Below, piece by piece: positions 26,562-35,224 of a DNA stretch of 64,000 nt. The position numbers were made by a program, and so were the translations under genes. Below the pieces are notes generated by a model that did not search any database, was not told the DNA's origin, and saw only the letters and a list, made by a program, of their open reading frames with translations. Source of the DNA: Candidatus Latescibacterota bacterium. GTDB lineage: Bacteria; JAAXHH01. Positions within the stretch are counted from its first letter, which is position 1; each line of letters starts with the position of its first letter. The DNA lies in assembly GCA_012270975.1 (NCBI GenBank), contig JAAXHH010000013.1:1-64000 (forward strand), written 5' to 3'.

Positions 26562-27578
26562 ATGGCCGAAATCGATTGGGTACGGCGCATCTACAAAGAC
26601 GGCTGGCACAACGCCTTCACGGATTTCCAGTTGTTTCAAGGCCGATACTACGTCTGTTTCCGGAACGGCCTCTCCCACGTGAGCCCCGAAGGCAAGGCCG
26701 TGGTGATCGCCAGCGACGACCTGGTCGACTGGTATCGTGCGGGCGTGCCGATAAACACCACGGGTGACGACCGGGACCCCCACCTGGTCGCGACCGAAGA
26801 CCGGCTGTATATCTACGCCGGAAGCGTTAGTTGGATCGGACGGGGAGGCGACCCGGATGGCGGGGTCCGTATAACGCAGACCCATTGCGCGGTCACCGAG
26901 GACGGAGAGACCTGGTCCAATCCGGTACCGGTCTACCGGGAGGGGTACTGGCTCTGGGGCGTCGGCAGAATCGACGACCGGTTCTACGGGCTAGCTTACG
27001 GAAACGAACCAGGAGACCGGGAAGGTCGGCCGAGCGAGCTCCACCTGGTGCAATCCACCGACGGACTCGACTGGGAACTGGTGTCCGTAGTCACGAAAAA
27101 CGGGAGCGAGGCCACCTTCCGGATTGCGGCCGACGGCGCCATGCGCGTGGCCATCCGAGGCGGCGACGAAAACCGGTTCATCATGGCCGTCGCTAAGCCT
27201 CCATTCACGGACTGGAGGCTTCAGGACCTCGGCGAAGTGATCCCGGCGCCCCTTCTCGTTGAAGTCGGCAGACGGGAATACGTGATCGGGCGGCAGCACG
27301 TGCGCGATCCGGGCGGGCCAGGTGATCCAGGTGATCCAGGCGATGCGGATGATCCGGGGAAGATCGTCGACAGGCGCACGAGTATCTGGCGAGTGGAGGA
27401 GGACGGCGTGGTCCATGTACTCGACCTGCCCTCGGGCGGCGATACGTCCTACGTGGGCGTAGTACGACAGGAGGACGGCGCCCTGCTGCTCAGCTACTAC
27501 TCGCAACACGAGGTCGAGACCGGCGAGAAGCACTTCCTCTATCCCGCCAATATATACCTGGCGAAGGTCAGGCTTTGA
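26562..27578 (+). CDS. Sialidase/glycoside-hydrolase-like beta-propeller protein
   Basis: A 338-residue protein with repeated S-x-D-G/D-x-x-W blocks (A-S-D-D-L-V-D-W, T-E-D-G-E-T-W-S, S-T-D-G-L-D-W-E) and D-x-x-L-V/Y strands. These are the Asp-box-like marks of sialidase/GH propellers. No signal peptide is evident from the ATG at 26562, so it appears cytoplasmic. The substrate is unknown. A collagen-like run D-P-G-G-P-G-D-P-G-D-P-G-D-A-D near residues 250-265 interrupts a loop and is coded by 9-bp repeats. It precedes the PhyH-SDR pair on the same strand by about 70 bp and may belong with them in processing a modified sugar. That link is inference. Confidence 0.65.
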   Translation: MAEIDWVRRIYKDGWHNAFTDFQLFQGRYYVCFRNGLSHVSPEGKAVVIASDDLVDWYRAGVPINTTGDDRDPHLVATEDRLYIYAGSVSWIGRGGDPDGGVRITQTHCAVTEDGETWSNPVPVYREGYWLWGVGRIDDRFYGLAYGNEPGDREGRPSELHLVQSTDGLDWELVSVVTKNGSEATFRIAADGAMRVAIRGGDENRFIMAVAKPPFTDWRLQDLGEVIPAPLLVEVGRREYVIGRQHVRDPGGPGDPGDPGDADDPGKIVDRRTSIWRVEEDGVVHVLDLPSGGDTSYVGVVRQEDGALLLSYYSQHEVETGEKHFLYPANIYLAKVRL

Positions 27579-27651
27579 GCATGAAACAGGTCGGACCGTA
27601 AGACGGAACGCCAGCCTCGATACGCGTCCACGGTAAACGAGCGGAGTTGTC

Positions 27652-28488
27652 ATGCCACTGAGTGCCATACAGACGGGCGAGCGATTCACCGGGGAGGAAA
27701 TTGAACATATCCGCAGTTGCTTTCAGCGGGACGGCTACTATGAATTCGGCCGGCTGATGGAAGACGAGGAGGTGGAGGCCCTGCGCGCGGACATGCAGCG
27801 TAAGTGGGATGACCCTCGCATGCACGAACCGGCGCGGGACCAGATCCGCGGGACCAGCCTGATGCGCATGTTCGAATATTCCTACGCCTTTCGCGACCTG
27901 ATCGTCCGCGAGCCCTTCGCGAGCCTCGCGGAAGCGATTCTCGGCGACGACTGCCACTGCATGTCCCAGAACGCGCTGTACACGCCGCCCAATCCCAAGG
28001 CGGTCGAGGACGGTCCCGGAGGATGGCACCTGGACGACCTGGTCCATTTCCCCTTGCCGGACAGCGTGCCGCGCCACGACTCCGCCGTGCCCCCGCCCTG
28101 CTTCGTCATGCAGATCTTCACGCCACTGACCGACGTGGAAGCGGTGCACTACGGTCCCACGCAGGTCGTTCCCGGCAGCCATTTCGCGGGACGCCAGCCC
28201 CATCTGCCCCATGAGCAGGACCGGCCCACATTCGACGGCCGGGGGCCCCACTCCTTCCTCGTCAGGAAGGGCGACGCCTACATGTTCAACAACCAGGTCT
28301 GGCACCGCGGGGCGCCGAATGCGTCGGACCGCACCCGCCTGATGGCCGGCGTCACGTACAGCAAGCGGTTCATCGCGCAGAAATTCCACCCCTTCATCGA
28401 CTATCGCATGCCCGGCCACGTATGGGCCGAGGCGTCGCCCCGCCTGCAGCGCATGCTGGGCCGGCACAGCAAGGGAGCGTACGGCTGA
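27652..28488 (+). CDS. Phytanoyl-CoA dioxygenase (PhyH) family protein
   Basis: A non-haem Fe(II)/2-oxoglutarate oxygenase fold of 278 residues. The metal triad is visible as W-H-L-D-D (HxD, near residue 125) and the distal His in N-Q-V-W-H-R-G-A-P-N, followed by the 2-oxoglutarate-binding Arg in S-D-R-T-R-L. Family members hydroxylate diverse small molecules, and the substrate cannot be told. A GCGGAG Shine-Dalgarno lies 5 nt before the ATG. The stop overlaps the SDR start (TGATG), so the oxygenase and reductase are made together and may act in sequence on one substrate. Confidence 0.88.
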   Translation: MPLSAIQTGERFTGEEIEHIRSCFQRDGYYEFGRLMEDEEVEALRADMQRKWDDPRMHEPARDQIRGTSLMRMFEYSYAFRDLIVREPFASLAEAILGDDCHCMSQNALYTPPNPKAVEDGPGGWHLDDLVHFPLPDSVPRHDSAVPPPCFVMQIFTPLTDVEAVHYGPTQVVPGSHFAGRQPHLPHEQDRPTFDGRGPHSFLVRKGDAYMFNNQVWHRGAPNASDRTRLMAGVTYSKRFIAQKFHPFIDYRMPGHVWAEASPRLQRMLGRHSKGAYG

Positions 28489-29270
28489 TGGCTGACGCAT
28501 CGACACGGTCCGAACGGTCCAGCCAGTCCGCGGAATTCACGGGCCGCACCGCCCTGGTGACGGGCGGTTCCCGGGGGATCGGCCGGTCCACCTGCCTCAT
28601 GCTGGCGGAACACGGCGCCCGGGTGGCGATCAACTACGCGCGCAACGAGGAAGCGGCAAGAGCGGCCCTCGAAATGATAGAGGAGGCCGGCGCGGAAGGC
28701 ATGATCGTACAGGCCGACGTATCATCGGAAGCCGACGTGAACCGCATGGCAGCGGAGGTGCGATCGCGACTGGGACCCGTCGACCTGCTGGTGAACAACG
28801 CGGGGATCGCGAAGAACCAGCCCCATTCGGAACTCGCCTTCGCGGACTGGAAACGCATGTTCGAGGTGAACGTGGACGGGGTGTTCCTGGCGACCTGGGC
28901 GGTGAAGGACGAGATGATCGAACGTGGATTCGGCCGCATCGTAAACGTGGCTTCGCTCGCGGGCATCATCCTCAAGAAGGACATGATCCACTACGCCACG
29001 ACCAAGGCGGCGGTGATTTCCCTCACGCGGCACTGCGCAGAGGCCTTCGCGCCCCATAACGTCCGCGTGAACTGCGTGGCCCCGGGGCTGACCGATACCG
29101 ACCTGGCCGGGTCGGGCAACCCGGGCATGATCGACCGGCTCATCGCTTCCACGCCCATGGGCCGCATAGCCCAACCCGGGGAAATGGCCTCCGTGATCCG
29201 GTTCCTGCTCTCGGAAGACTCCAGCTTCGTGACCGGCCAGACCGTCACGGCCTGCGGCGGCCGGAGCTGA
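28488..29270 (+). CDS. Short-chain dehydrogenase/reductase (FabG-like)
   Basis: A classical SDR of 260 residues: T-G-G-S-R-G-I-G-R-S cofactor motif near residue 30, N-N-A-G, catalytic Ser in N-V-A-S-L-A-G, Y-A-T-T-K (YxxxK), and the closing T-G-Q-T-V-T-A-C-G-G. It most resembles 3-oxoacyl-ACP reductases, but SDR specificity is not readable and its partner is PhyH rather than fatty acid genes. The ATG at 28488 overlaps the PhyH stop. A Ser-rich 20-residue N-terminal extension precedes the Rossmann fold. Confidence 0.9.
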   Translation: MADASTRSERSSQSAEFTGRTALVTGGSRGIGRSTCLMLAEHGARVAINYARNEEAARAALEMIEEAGAEGMIVQADVSSEADVNRMAAEVRSRLGPVDLLVNNAGIAKNQPHSELAFADWKRMFEVNVDGVFLATWAVKDEMIERGFGRIVNVASLAGIILKKDMIHYATTKAAVISLTRHCAEAFAPHNVRVNCVAPGLTDTDLAGSGNPGMIDRLIASTPMGRIAQPGEMASVIRFLLSEDSSFVTGQTVTACGGRS

Positions 29271-29300
29271 GCGGCCCGCAACCGGGGCGCCGAGTGGCCG

Positions 29301-29324
29301 GACCGTGACCGGAAGCGTCCGGTC
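29301..29324. terminator. Hairpin between convergent genes
   Basis: GACCGGA (29307-29313), loop AGCG, TCCGGTC (29318-29324) between the SDR and acs stops. There is no T-run on either side, so intrinsic termination is uncertain. A near-identical GAGCGGCCCG motif flanks the hairpin. Confidence 0.3.
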
Positions 29325-29360
29325 GCTGTTGAGCGGCCCGTAACCGTCGCGCCTCCGCCC

Positions 29361-31328
29361 CTACCTGTTTTCGATCAACTGGTCCACCACGGCCGGGTCC
29401 GCCAGCGTCGTCGTATCGCCGATCTGGTCCAGCTCGTTGGTGGCGATCTTCCGCAGGATGCGGCGCATGATCTTGCCGGAGCGCGTCTTCGGCAGGGCCG
29501 GCGCCCAGTGGATCACGTCGGGCGTGGCGATGGGGCCGATGATCGAACGCACCTGCTTCTTCAGGTCGCCGCGCAGGTCTTCCGTGTATTCCTCGCCCAC
29601 GTTGAGGGTCACGTAGGCGTATATCCCCTGCCCCTTGATCTCGTGGGGGAACCCGACCACGGCCGCTTCGGCCACCGAGCCGTGGGCTACCAGCGCGCTC
29701 TCCACCTCGGCCGTGCCCATCCGGTGGCCGGAGACGTTGATGACGTCGTCCACCCGGCCCGTGATCCAGTAGTATCCGTCCTCGTCCCTACGGCAGCCGT
29801 CACCGGTGAAGTAATACCCCTTGTACTGCTGAAAGTAGGTCTCCTCGAACCGCTGGTGGTCTCCGTACACCGTCCGCATCTGCCCGGGCCAGGGCTCCCG
29901 GATGGCCAGCACGCCCATGATGCCGTTGCCCTCGAGTTCTCTTCCGCTCTCGCCGTCCAGCAGCACGGGCTTCACGCCGAAGAAGGGCAGGGTGGCGGAA
30001 CCCGGCTTGGTGGGGATGGCGCCCGGCAGGGGGGTGATCATGATCCCGCCGGTCTCCGTCTGCCACCACGTGTCCACGATCGGGCACCGCTCCTTGCCCA
30101 CGTTCACGTGGTACCACCGCCAGGCCTCGGGATTGATGGGTTCGCCCACCGTACCCAGGAGCTGCAGCGTGGGCATGGGGTGCCGGGCTGGCCAGTCCTC
30201 GCCCTCCCGCGCCAGCGCGCGGATGGCGGTCGGCGCCGTGTAGAACTGGTTGACGCCGTACTTCTCGATGATCTCCCAGCAGCGGTCCGGCGCCGGGTAG
30301 GTGGGAATGCCCTCGAACATGATCGTCGTGGCCCCGTTGCCCAGGGGACCGTAGATGATGTAGGAATGCCCCGTGACCCAGCCGATGTCCGCGCCGCAGA
30401 AGTAGATGTCGCCTTCATGGTAGTCGAACACGTAGCGGTGGGTGACACCGGTGTACACCATGTATCCGCCGACGGTGTGCTGCACGCCCTTCGGCTTGCC
30501 CGTGGACCCGGAGGTGTAGAGTATGAACAGGGGGTCCTCGGCGTCCATTTCCTCGCACGGACATTCAGCGTCAGCCTCCGCCATCAGGTCATGCCACCAG
30601 AAATCCCGGCCTTCCTTCATGGGAAACTGAAAATCGGGATCGTCCTTGACCCGGTCGACCACGATGCAGGTGGTGACCGGCTCGCCCATCTCCTTTTCCG
30701 CCGAGGTCATGGCTTCGTCCGCCACCGGTTTCATGAAGACGGGCTTGTCCCCGCGATGGGTCCCGGTGGCGGTGACAACCGTCTTGCAGGTCGAATCCAC
30801 GATGCGGTCCGACAACGAATCGGCCGAGAATCCGCCGAACACGATGGAATGCACCGCGCCGATGCGGGCGCAGGCCAGCATGGCCACGGCCAGTTCGGGG
30901 ATCATGGGGAGGTAGATGGATACCCGGTCGCCCTTCCCGACACCCCGCGACTTCAGGACGTTCGCGAACCGGCAGACCTGCTCGTGCAGTTCCCGGTAGG
31001 TGAGGCGCGCGTCCTCGCCCGGCTCGTTGCCTTCCCAGATGATGGCCGTCTGGTCGCCGCGCGTCTCGAGATGGCGGTCGATGCAGTTATGCACGATGTT
31101 GGTCTTGCCGCCTTCGAACCACTTGATGGACACGGGACCCTTCCGCATGTCGTAGTTGTAGGACCGGATACGGTCCCATTTCCTGAACCAGTGGAACGAT
31201 TCCGCCTTTTCGGCCCAGAACGCCTCCGGGTCGGCGACGGAACGCTCGTATTCCCGCCGGTATTCCTCCAGGCTCTTCAGGTGCGCCTTGTTGCGAAAGG
31301 ACTCATTGGGTTGATACAGGTCGGACAT
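29361..31328 (-). CDS. acs: Acetyl-CoA synthetase
   Basis: An AMP-forming acetyl-CoA synthetase that activates acetate. The 655 residues from the ATG at 31328 (M-S-D-L-Y-Q-P) show the Acs N-terminus [11 protein letters not shown], the P-loop [19 protein letters not shown], the hinge, and the C-terminal catalytic lysine in [12 protein letters not shown], the usual site of acetylation control. The length is normal. The long extension of the frame to 32264 is a shadow of the DUF62 gene. Downstream is a convergent hairpin. Confidence 0.97.
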   Translation of the reverse strand: MSDLYQPNESFRNKAHLKSLEEYRREYERSVADPEAFWAEKAESFHWFRKWDRIRSYNYDMRKGPVSIKWFEGGKTNIVHNCIDRHLETRGDQTAIIWEGNEPGEDARLTYRELHEQVCRFANVLKSRGVGKGDRVSIYLPMIPELAVAMLACARIGAVHSIVFGGFSADSLSDRIVDSTCKTVVTATGTHRGDKPVFMKPVADEAMTSAEKEMGEPVTTCIVVDRVKDDPDFQFPMKEGRDFWWHDLMAEADAECPCEEMDAEDPLFILYTSGSTGKPKGVQHTVGGYMVYTGVTHRYVFDYHEGDIYFCGADIGWVTGHSYIIYGPLGNGATTIMFEGIPTYPAPDRCWEIIEKYGVNQFYTAPTAIRALAREGEDWPARHPMPTLQLLGTVGEPINPEAWRWYHVNVGKERCPIVDTWWQTETGGIMITPLPGAIPTKPGSATLPFFGVKPVLLDGESGRELEGNGIMGVLAIREPWPGQMRTVYGDHQRFEETYFQQYKGYYFTGDGCRRDEDGYYWITGRVDDVINVSGHRMGTAEVESALVAHGSVAEAAVVGFPHEIKGQGIYAYVTLNVGEEYTEDLRGDLKKQVRSIIGPIATPDVIHWAPALPKTRSGKIMRRILRKIATNELDQIGDTTTLADPAVVDQLIENR

Positions 31329-31393
31329 GTTCGTTCTCCGGTCTTCGGTTGGTGCTGTCGGGTGATGCCTGTCGTCGAGAATTGTTGACTGCC

Positions 31394-32179
31394 TTACTCC
31401 ACTACCACTTCGACGCGGTCTCCGGTCGACACGCCAAGGGTTTCGGCCGCGCTGCCGCCGTTGACGGCGATCTCGAGCAGTCCCGCGCTGTCCAGGATGG
31501 CCAGGACTGCCCCGTCGGCCACTTCGTCGTAGGATGCGCAGACGCGGTCCAGCACAACCTCGGCCAGCCGGATCCGGAACCGCTTCTCCCGGGTCGTCTC
31601 CAGGAAGAGGGATTCGCCGATATCCGATATTATATTGCCAAAACGGTCGATATGCAATACGTGACCGGTGATCCCGCCTTCGTGCGCCACGGGTTTGGTG
31701 ACCGTTCCGGCGTCGTAGTCGGCGATCTCGGGTCCGAAGTCCGAAACAGGCGCGCCGAGCGCGAGATGGGCGGCCACGGGCGCGAAGACGTCCCGGCCGT
31801 GGAACGTGTTGCTGATTTCCGGCAGCATGAAACGGGGTTCGGTCACGGAAACGACCCGAATATCCGTCTCCCTCGCATACACGTGGGCGAAAATGCCGTT
31901 GTCCGGCCCTACGAAACGGCAGCCGGGCGTTTCCACGATCAGGGCCCGCCGGGCGCCGCCTACGCCCGGGTCGACCACAGCCACGTGCACCGTCCCCACC
32001 GGGAAGTACGGATAGGCGGTGCGCAGGACGAAAGCGCCTTCTTCGATACGCTGGGGCGTGATCTCGTGGGACAGGTCCACGATCCGGGCTTCCGGGCAGA
32101 TCCCCAGGATGACCCCCTTCATGGTGCCCACGAAGGCGTCGCGGAGGCCGAAGTCGGTTAGCAGCGTGATCACGGACAT
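31394..32179 (-). CDS. DUF62 SAM hydrolase (SAM hydroxide adenosyltransferase)
   Basis: A full-length member of the DUF62 family, related to fluorinase and chlorinase. Most bacterial members use water or hydroxide to split S-adenosylmethionine into adenosine and methionine. The N-domain shows L-L-T-D-F-G and [19 protein letters not shown]; the C-domain has [11 protein letters not shown] and [12 protein letters not shown] do not see the fluorinase-specific insertion, so halogenation is unlikely. The methyltransferase gene upstream overlaps its start by 10 bp, so the two are co-transcribed and both use SAM. A second copy of its C-domain occurs in a lipoprotein at 56192-56764. Confidence 0.9.
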   Translation of the reverse strand: MSVITLLTDFGLRDAFVGTMKGVILGICPEARIVDLSHEITPQRIEEGAFVLRTAYPYFPVGTVHVAVVDPGVGGARRALIVETPGCRFVGPDNGIFAHVYARETDIRVVSVTEPRFMLPEISNTFHGRDVFAPVAAHLALGAPVSDFGPEIADYDAGTVTKPVAHEGGITGHVLHIDRFGNIISDIGESLFLETTREKRFRIRLAEVVLDRVCASYDEVADGAVLAILDSAGLLEIAVNGGSAAETLGVSTGDRVEVVVE

Positions 32180-33003
32180 GGCATAGCGGGTTTCTCGCCG
32201 CGGGACACGGACCCTGCGCGCGATTTCGACCGGCCCACCAGAATGTTCCGGGGGGCGTCGCCACTGACCGGGCGGCCGTCGAAATCGCCGTAGGTCTGTG
32301 TAACCTTCAGTCCGGCGCGGTCCATCATGGCTTCGAGCTCTTCCAGGGTATACATCCGCACGGACTCGTCGTAGCTTCTCTCCGCCCCGTCTTCTCTGAT
32401 CCGTACCTGTTTGTTGATGCGCACGTGACCGCCCGCCTCGGACGGGTCCCCCGAGATCCAGCGGCGTTGCTCGACTTCCATGCCTTCCACGGTGCGCAGG
32501 TCCGACGGAACGAGCGTGGAGATCACGTACTCGCGGTTCAGGTAGTCCATGAGGAAACGTCCGCCGGGACGCAGCGCACGCGAGATGGCTTCGAGTACCC
32601 GGGTGTTCTCGCTGTCCTCCCGGAAATAGCCGAAACTGGTGAAGAAGTTGACCACGAGGTCGTATGCGCGGACCTCGGGCGGATCGCGCATGTCGCCTTG
32701 GATAAACGTGATGTCCAGCCCCTCGTCCGCGGTACGGCGCCGCGCCCGTTCAAGCAGTTCTTCCGACAGGTCGAGCCCGGTTACCCTGAAGCCGCGCCGG
32801 GCGAGTTCCAGGCTGTGCCGGCCATCGCCGCAACCCAGGTCCAGCACCTCGCATGATGGAGGCACGTCCAGTCTGTCCACGAGGAAATCGACCTGCCGGC
32901 GCGCCTCCTCGTCGTTCCGGTGGGGGTATACCCGCAGGTAGTCGTAACGAAAGGCGGTTTTGTACCAGTCGGACGCCGGACTGCGTTGAGTAGCCATATC
33001 CAT
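32170..33003 (-). CDS. SAM-dependent methyltransferase
   Basis: A class I methyltransferase with [13 protein letters not shown] (motif I), G-L-D-L-S-E-E-L-L, and Q-G-D-M-R-D-P. The acceptor is unknown. The start is the ATG at 33003 (M-D-M-A-T-Q) or 32997. A farther one at 33051 lies upstream of the predicted transcription start near 33033 and is unlikely. It overlaps the DUF62 gene by 10 bp, pairing a SAM user with a SAM-destroying enzyme. C-terminal residues after I-L-V-G-R are Ser/Arg-rich. Confidence 0.85.
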   Translation of the reverse strand: MDMATQRSPASDWYKTAFRYDYLRVYPHRNDEEARRQVDFLVDRLDVPPSCEVLDLGCGDGRHSLELARRGFRVTGLDLSEELLERARRRTADEGLDITFIQGDMRDPPEVRAYDLVVNFFTSFGYFREDSENTRVLEAISRALRPGGRFLMDYLNREYVISTLVPSDLRTVEGMEVEQRRWISGDPSEAGGHVRINKQVRIREDGAERSYDESVRMYTLEELEAMMDRAGLKVTQTYGDFDGRPVSGDAPRNILVGRSKSRAGSVSRGEKPAMPCP

Positions 33004-33039
33004 CCAAGGGTTTTCGGGTTCCTGAATCGACGAGTTTTC

Positions 33040-33067
33040 AATATACAGCACAGTGGGTTCCCGTCAA
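33040..33067 (-). promoter_or_regulatory. Promoter for methyltransferase-DUF62
   Basis: Minus strand TTGACG (33067-33062), 16-bp spacer, TATATT (33045-33040). Transcription would begin near 33033 and exclude the ATG at 33051. Confidence 0.55.
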
Positions 33068-33107
33068 TCCGCGAATGCCGGTCCGCCCCGTGCCGTAGCG
33101 CTTTCTA

Positions 33108-33136
33108 TTGACAACAGGTACTCATACGTTTAGTTT
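33108..33136 (+). promoter_or_regulatory. Promoter for small acidic gene
   Basis: TTGACA (33108-33113), 17 bp, TAGTTT (33131-33136). It gives a leader of about 57 nt before the ATG at 33200. It is divergent from the methyltransferase promoter, about 40 bp away. Confidence 0.55.
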
Positions 33137-33199
33137 TACCAAGTCGACATACGGTCGCGGCGCCAGGTATCACGAGCCCGGCCCTGATCGGAGCGTGTT

Positions 33200-33457
33200 A
33201 TGGCCAGCAAAGACAAGCGGGCGAACGGTTCCGCGGCAGATGACGCGGAATTCGAAAAGCTGCTCGACGAAATGGACGAACTTGGACGCCAGGCCGACGC
33301 CCTGCGCGCGAAGGTGAACCACCTCATCGACGAGATGCGGGAGAACGACGTGCCGGCGGACGAGGAAGCGGACGGCGTCTCAGACGTCGCGGACGGACAG
33401 GCAGTGGACGAGCAAGTGGACCACGAAGCAGTGGATGGCGAACCGGATGCTACGTGA
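33200..33457 (+). CDS. Small acidic coiled-coil hypothetical protein
   Basis: An 85-residue soluble protein. Residues 15-50 (F-E-K-L-L-D-E-M-D-E-L onward) form one amphipathic helix or coiled coil. The rest is an Asp/Glu/Val tail (A-D-G-V-S-D-V-A-D-G-Q-A-V-D-E-Q-V-D) with loose 3- to 5-residue periodicity. It has its own promoter and is convergent with the PfkB kinase. No family recognised. Real expression is supported by the promoter and codon composition only. Confidence 0.55.
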   Translation: MASKDKRANGSAADDAEFEKLLDEMDELGRQADALRAKVNHLIDEMRENDVPADEEADGVSDVADGQAVDEQVDHEAVDGEPDAT

Positions 33458-33473
33458 TCCCGCCGGCTCCGCC

Positions 33474-33523
33474 GCATAAACTGACATAACTTAGCGTAAC
33501 CACACGTAGCCTCACATAACCTC
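33474..33523 (-). repeat. Five-unit 10-bp degenerate tandem repeat
   Basis: On the minus strand, units GAGGTTATGT, GAGGCTACGT, GTGGTTACGC, TAAGTTATGT and CAGTTTATGC run head to tail across the PfkB kinase stop codon (33514-33512). Confidence 0.65.
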
Positions 33524-34477
33524 GCGCAGCCCCTCGTACACGCCGAAGGCCTCTTCCCTGGAAGGAATCGAGTAGGTCGCCCCGCGGCCACGGACCTTGA
33601 GGCCGGCCATGACGATGCCGAGCCGGGCGGATTCGACGGCGCTCATGCCATGGGTCAGTCCATACAGCAACCCGCCGTTGAAAACGTCGCCCGCGCCGGA
33701 CGTATCCGATACGTTTTCGGGGATGTAGGCCGGCACTGAATGAATCTCGCCTTCCACGCCGAGTACCGCGCCTTCCGCTCCGCATTTTACCGCGACCATG
33801 CGCACGCCCCGCTCACGGGCCCGCCCGATCACCTCGTGCGCATTCTCCGTACCGAATAGCGCCGCGCTTTCCTCGGGTGCACTGGGCAGGAGGATGTCCA
33901 CAAAGGGGATGATTTCGTCCAGCGCCGCCCTGGCGTCATCCAGCGACCAGAGTCCCAGCCTGAGGTTGGTGTCGAAAGCTGTCACGACATCATGTTCGCG
34001 CGCAATCCGAAAGGCCTCCAGCACGGCCGCCCGGCTGCTCTTCGATATGGCCTGGGTGATGCCGCTGGCGTAGACGACTTTCGCGCTTCCGATGTAATCC
34101 GGATCGATGTCGGCCGGTTCGAGAAAACTCGCGGCGCTGCCCGCCCGGTAGTAGGTGAATTCCCGTTCGCCGCCGGGCAGGATGGAAATGAAGTAGAGGC
34201 CGTTGGGCCGGTCCAGGGGCGTGGCGCAACGCAGGTCGATGCCCTCTGATCGCCACGCCTCGATCAGGAACTCCTGGAAGGGGTCGTTGCCGACGTGGGT
34301 GACATACCCGGTCTTCGCGCCGAGTCGGGAGGCCGCCACGAGCATGTTCATCGTGTCGCCGGCGAAGGTGCGGGTATAGGTGTCGGTCGTGGCGAGGGGG
34401 CCTTCACAGAACATCTCGATCATGCACTCGCCGATCGAGATGATGTCCAGGTCAGCTGGCCTGTCCGGTATCCGCAC
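33512..34477 (-). CDS. PfkB-family sugar kinase (KDG kinase-like)
   Basis: A ribokinase-fold sugar kinase of 321 residues: S-I-G-E-C-M-I-E-M at the N-terminus, the A-G-D-T-M-N-M-L-V-A-A-S-R-L-G substrate loop, F-D-T-N-L-R-L-G-L-W, and the catalytic D-T-S-G-A-G-D-V-F-N-G-G. The order of motifs and the Y-F-I-S-I-L-P-G-G-E-R-E-F-T-Y-Y-R segment resemble 2-keto-3-deoxygluconate kinases, but fructokinase or ribokinase activity is not excluded. The start is GTG at 34477, 8 bp after the O-methyltransferase stop. The last codons lie in a 10-bp tandem repeat. Confidence 0.87.
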   Translation of the reverse strand: MRIPDRPADLDIISIGECMIEMFCEGPLATTDTYTRTFAGDTMNMLVAASRLGAKTGYVTHVGNDPFQEFLIEAWRSEGIDLRCATPLDRPNGLYFISILPGGEREFTYYRAGSAASFLEPADIDPDYIGSAKVVYASGITQAISKSSRAAVLEAFRIAREHDVVTAFDTNLRLGLWSLDDARAALDEIIPFVDILLPSAPEESAALFGTENAHEVIGRARERGVRMVAVKCGAEGAVLGVEGEIHSVPAYIPENVSDTSGAGDVFNGGLLYGLTHGMSAVESARLGIVMAGLKVRGRGATYSIPSREEAFGVYEGLREVM

Positions 34478-34485
34478 GGAGGGTA

Positions 34486-35145
34486 CTACCTCTTCACGCT
34501 GACGGCCACGCCGTCGCGCAGGGGGATGATCGTCGTCCAGATTTCACCGGTGCCGTAGGCCTTCCGGTTGTATTCCTGGATGGCCGTTGTCCAGCGGTCT
34601 TCGGACGGTTCGGTCACGCGTCCGCTCCAGAGCACGTTGTCGGTGATCAGCAGGCCGCCCGGCCGAATGCGCGGCAACGCCAGGTCGAACACGCGGGGAT
34701 AGTCGTGCTTGTCCACGTCGTTGAAGATCAGGTCGAAGCTTCCCTCGGTCTGCTCGAGCAGGTCCAAGGCGTCCCCCACCTGGATCACGACGCGGTCCGC
34801 GACGCCGGCGCGCTCGATGAACTTCCGGGCCTGCGCGGCGTTCTGCTCGCTTCCGTCGGAGTAGTAAACCCGGCCTTCAGGGCCCACCGCCCGGGCGAGC
34901 CAGATGGTCGAATAGCCTATGGCCGAACCCATCTCGAACACGCGTTTCGCGCCGCTCAGTACGGCCATCTGGTGCAGCACGCGGCCGACCAGGGGGCCTA
35001 CGATGGGGATCCGCTCCGCCGTGGCCTTTTCTTCCATCTCGGTCAGGACCTCGTCCCTTTCGGGCATCAGCTCCGTCAGGTAGCCGTCCAGCGCTTCCGA
35101 TAGTACGTTGGGCATGGGGTTGTTGCTCCTGGTGTTGTCGCTCAT
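34486..35145 (-). CDS. O-methyltransferase (COMT-like, family 3)
   Basis: A cytosolic class I methyltransferase of the caffeoyl-CoA/catechol O-methyltransferase type. Motifs: V-F-E-M-G-S-A-I-G-Y-S-T (SAM), the metal-binding D-V-D-K-H-D-Y (D-x-D/K-x-x-Y), and I-T-D-N-V-L-W-S-G. The start is the ATG at 35145 (M-S-D-N-T-R). A longer frame to 35208 adds a basic, unlikely segment. The substrate is unknown. Genes on both sides run the same way, but mlaD upstream and the sugar kinase downstream give no shared pathway. Confidence 0.85.
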   Translation of the reverse strand: MSDNTRSNNPMPNVLSEALDGYLTELMPERDEVLTEMEEKATAERIPIVGPLVGRVLHQMAVLSGAKRVFEMGSAIGYSTIWLARAVGPEGRVYYSDGSEQNAAQARKFIERAGVADRVVIQVGDALDLLEQTEGSFDLIFNDVDKHDYPRVFDLALPRIRPGGLLITDNVLWSGRVTEPSEDRWTTAIQEYNRKAYGTGEIWTTIIPLRDGVAVSVKR

Positions 35146-35224
35146 GTTTCCATGATCTTCCGTGGACCGGCGCGTTCCGTATGTGTCCCTGCGAACGGTC
35201 GACATCAATGGCAGGGCCGGCAGA

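Noticed and set aside
31394..32179. Fluorinase or chlorinase
   Set aside because: The characteristic insertion and halide-site residues are not evident; generic DUF62 SAM hydrolase is the safer call.
31329..32264. N-terminal extension of acs to 32264
   Set aside because: It covers the DUF62 gene on another frame, and Acs homology starts at M-S-D-L-Y-Q at 31328.
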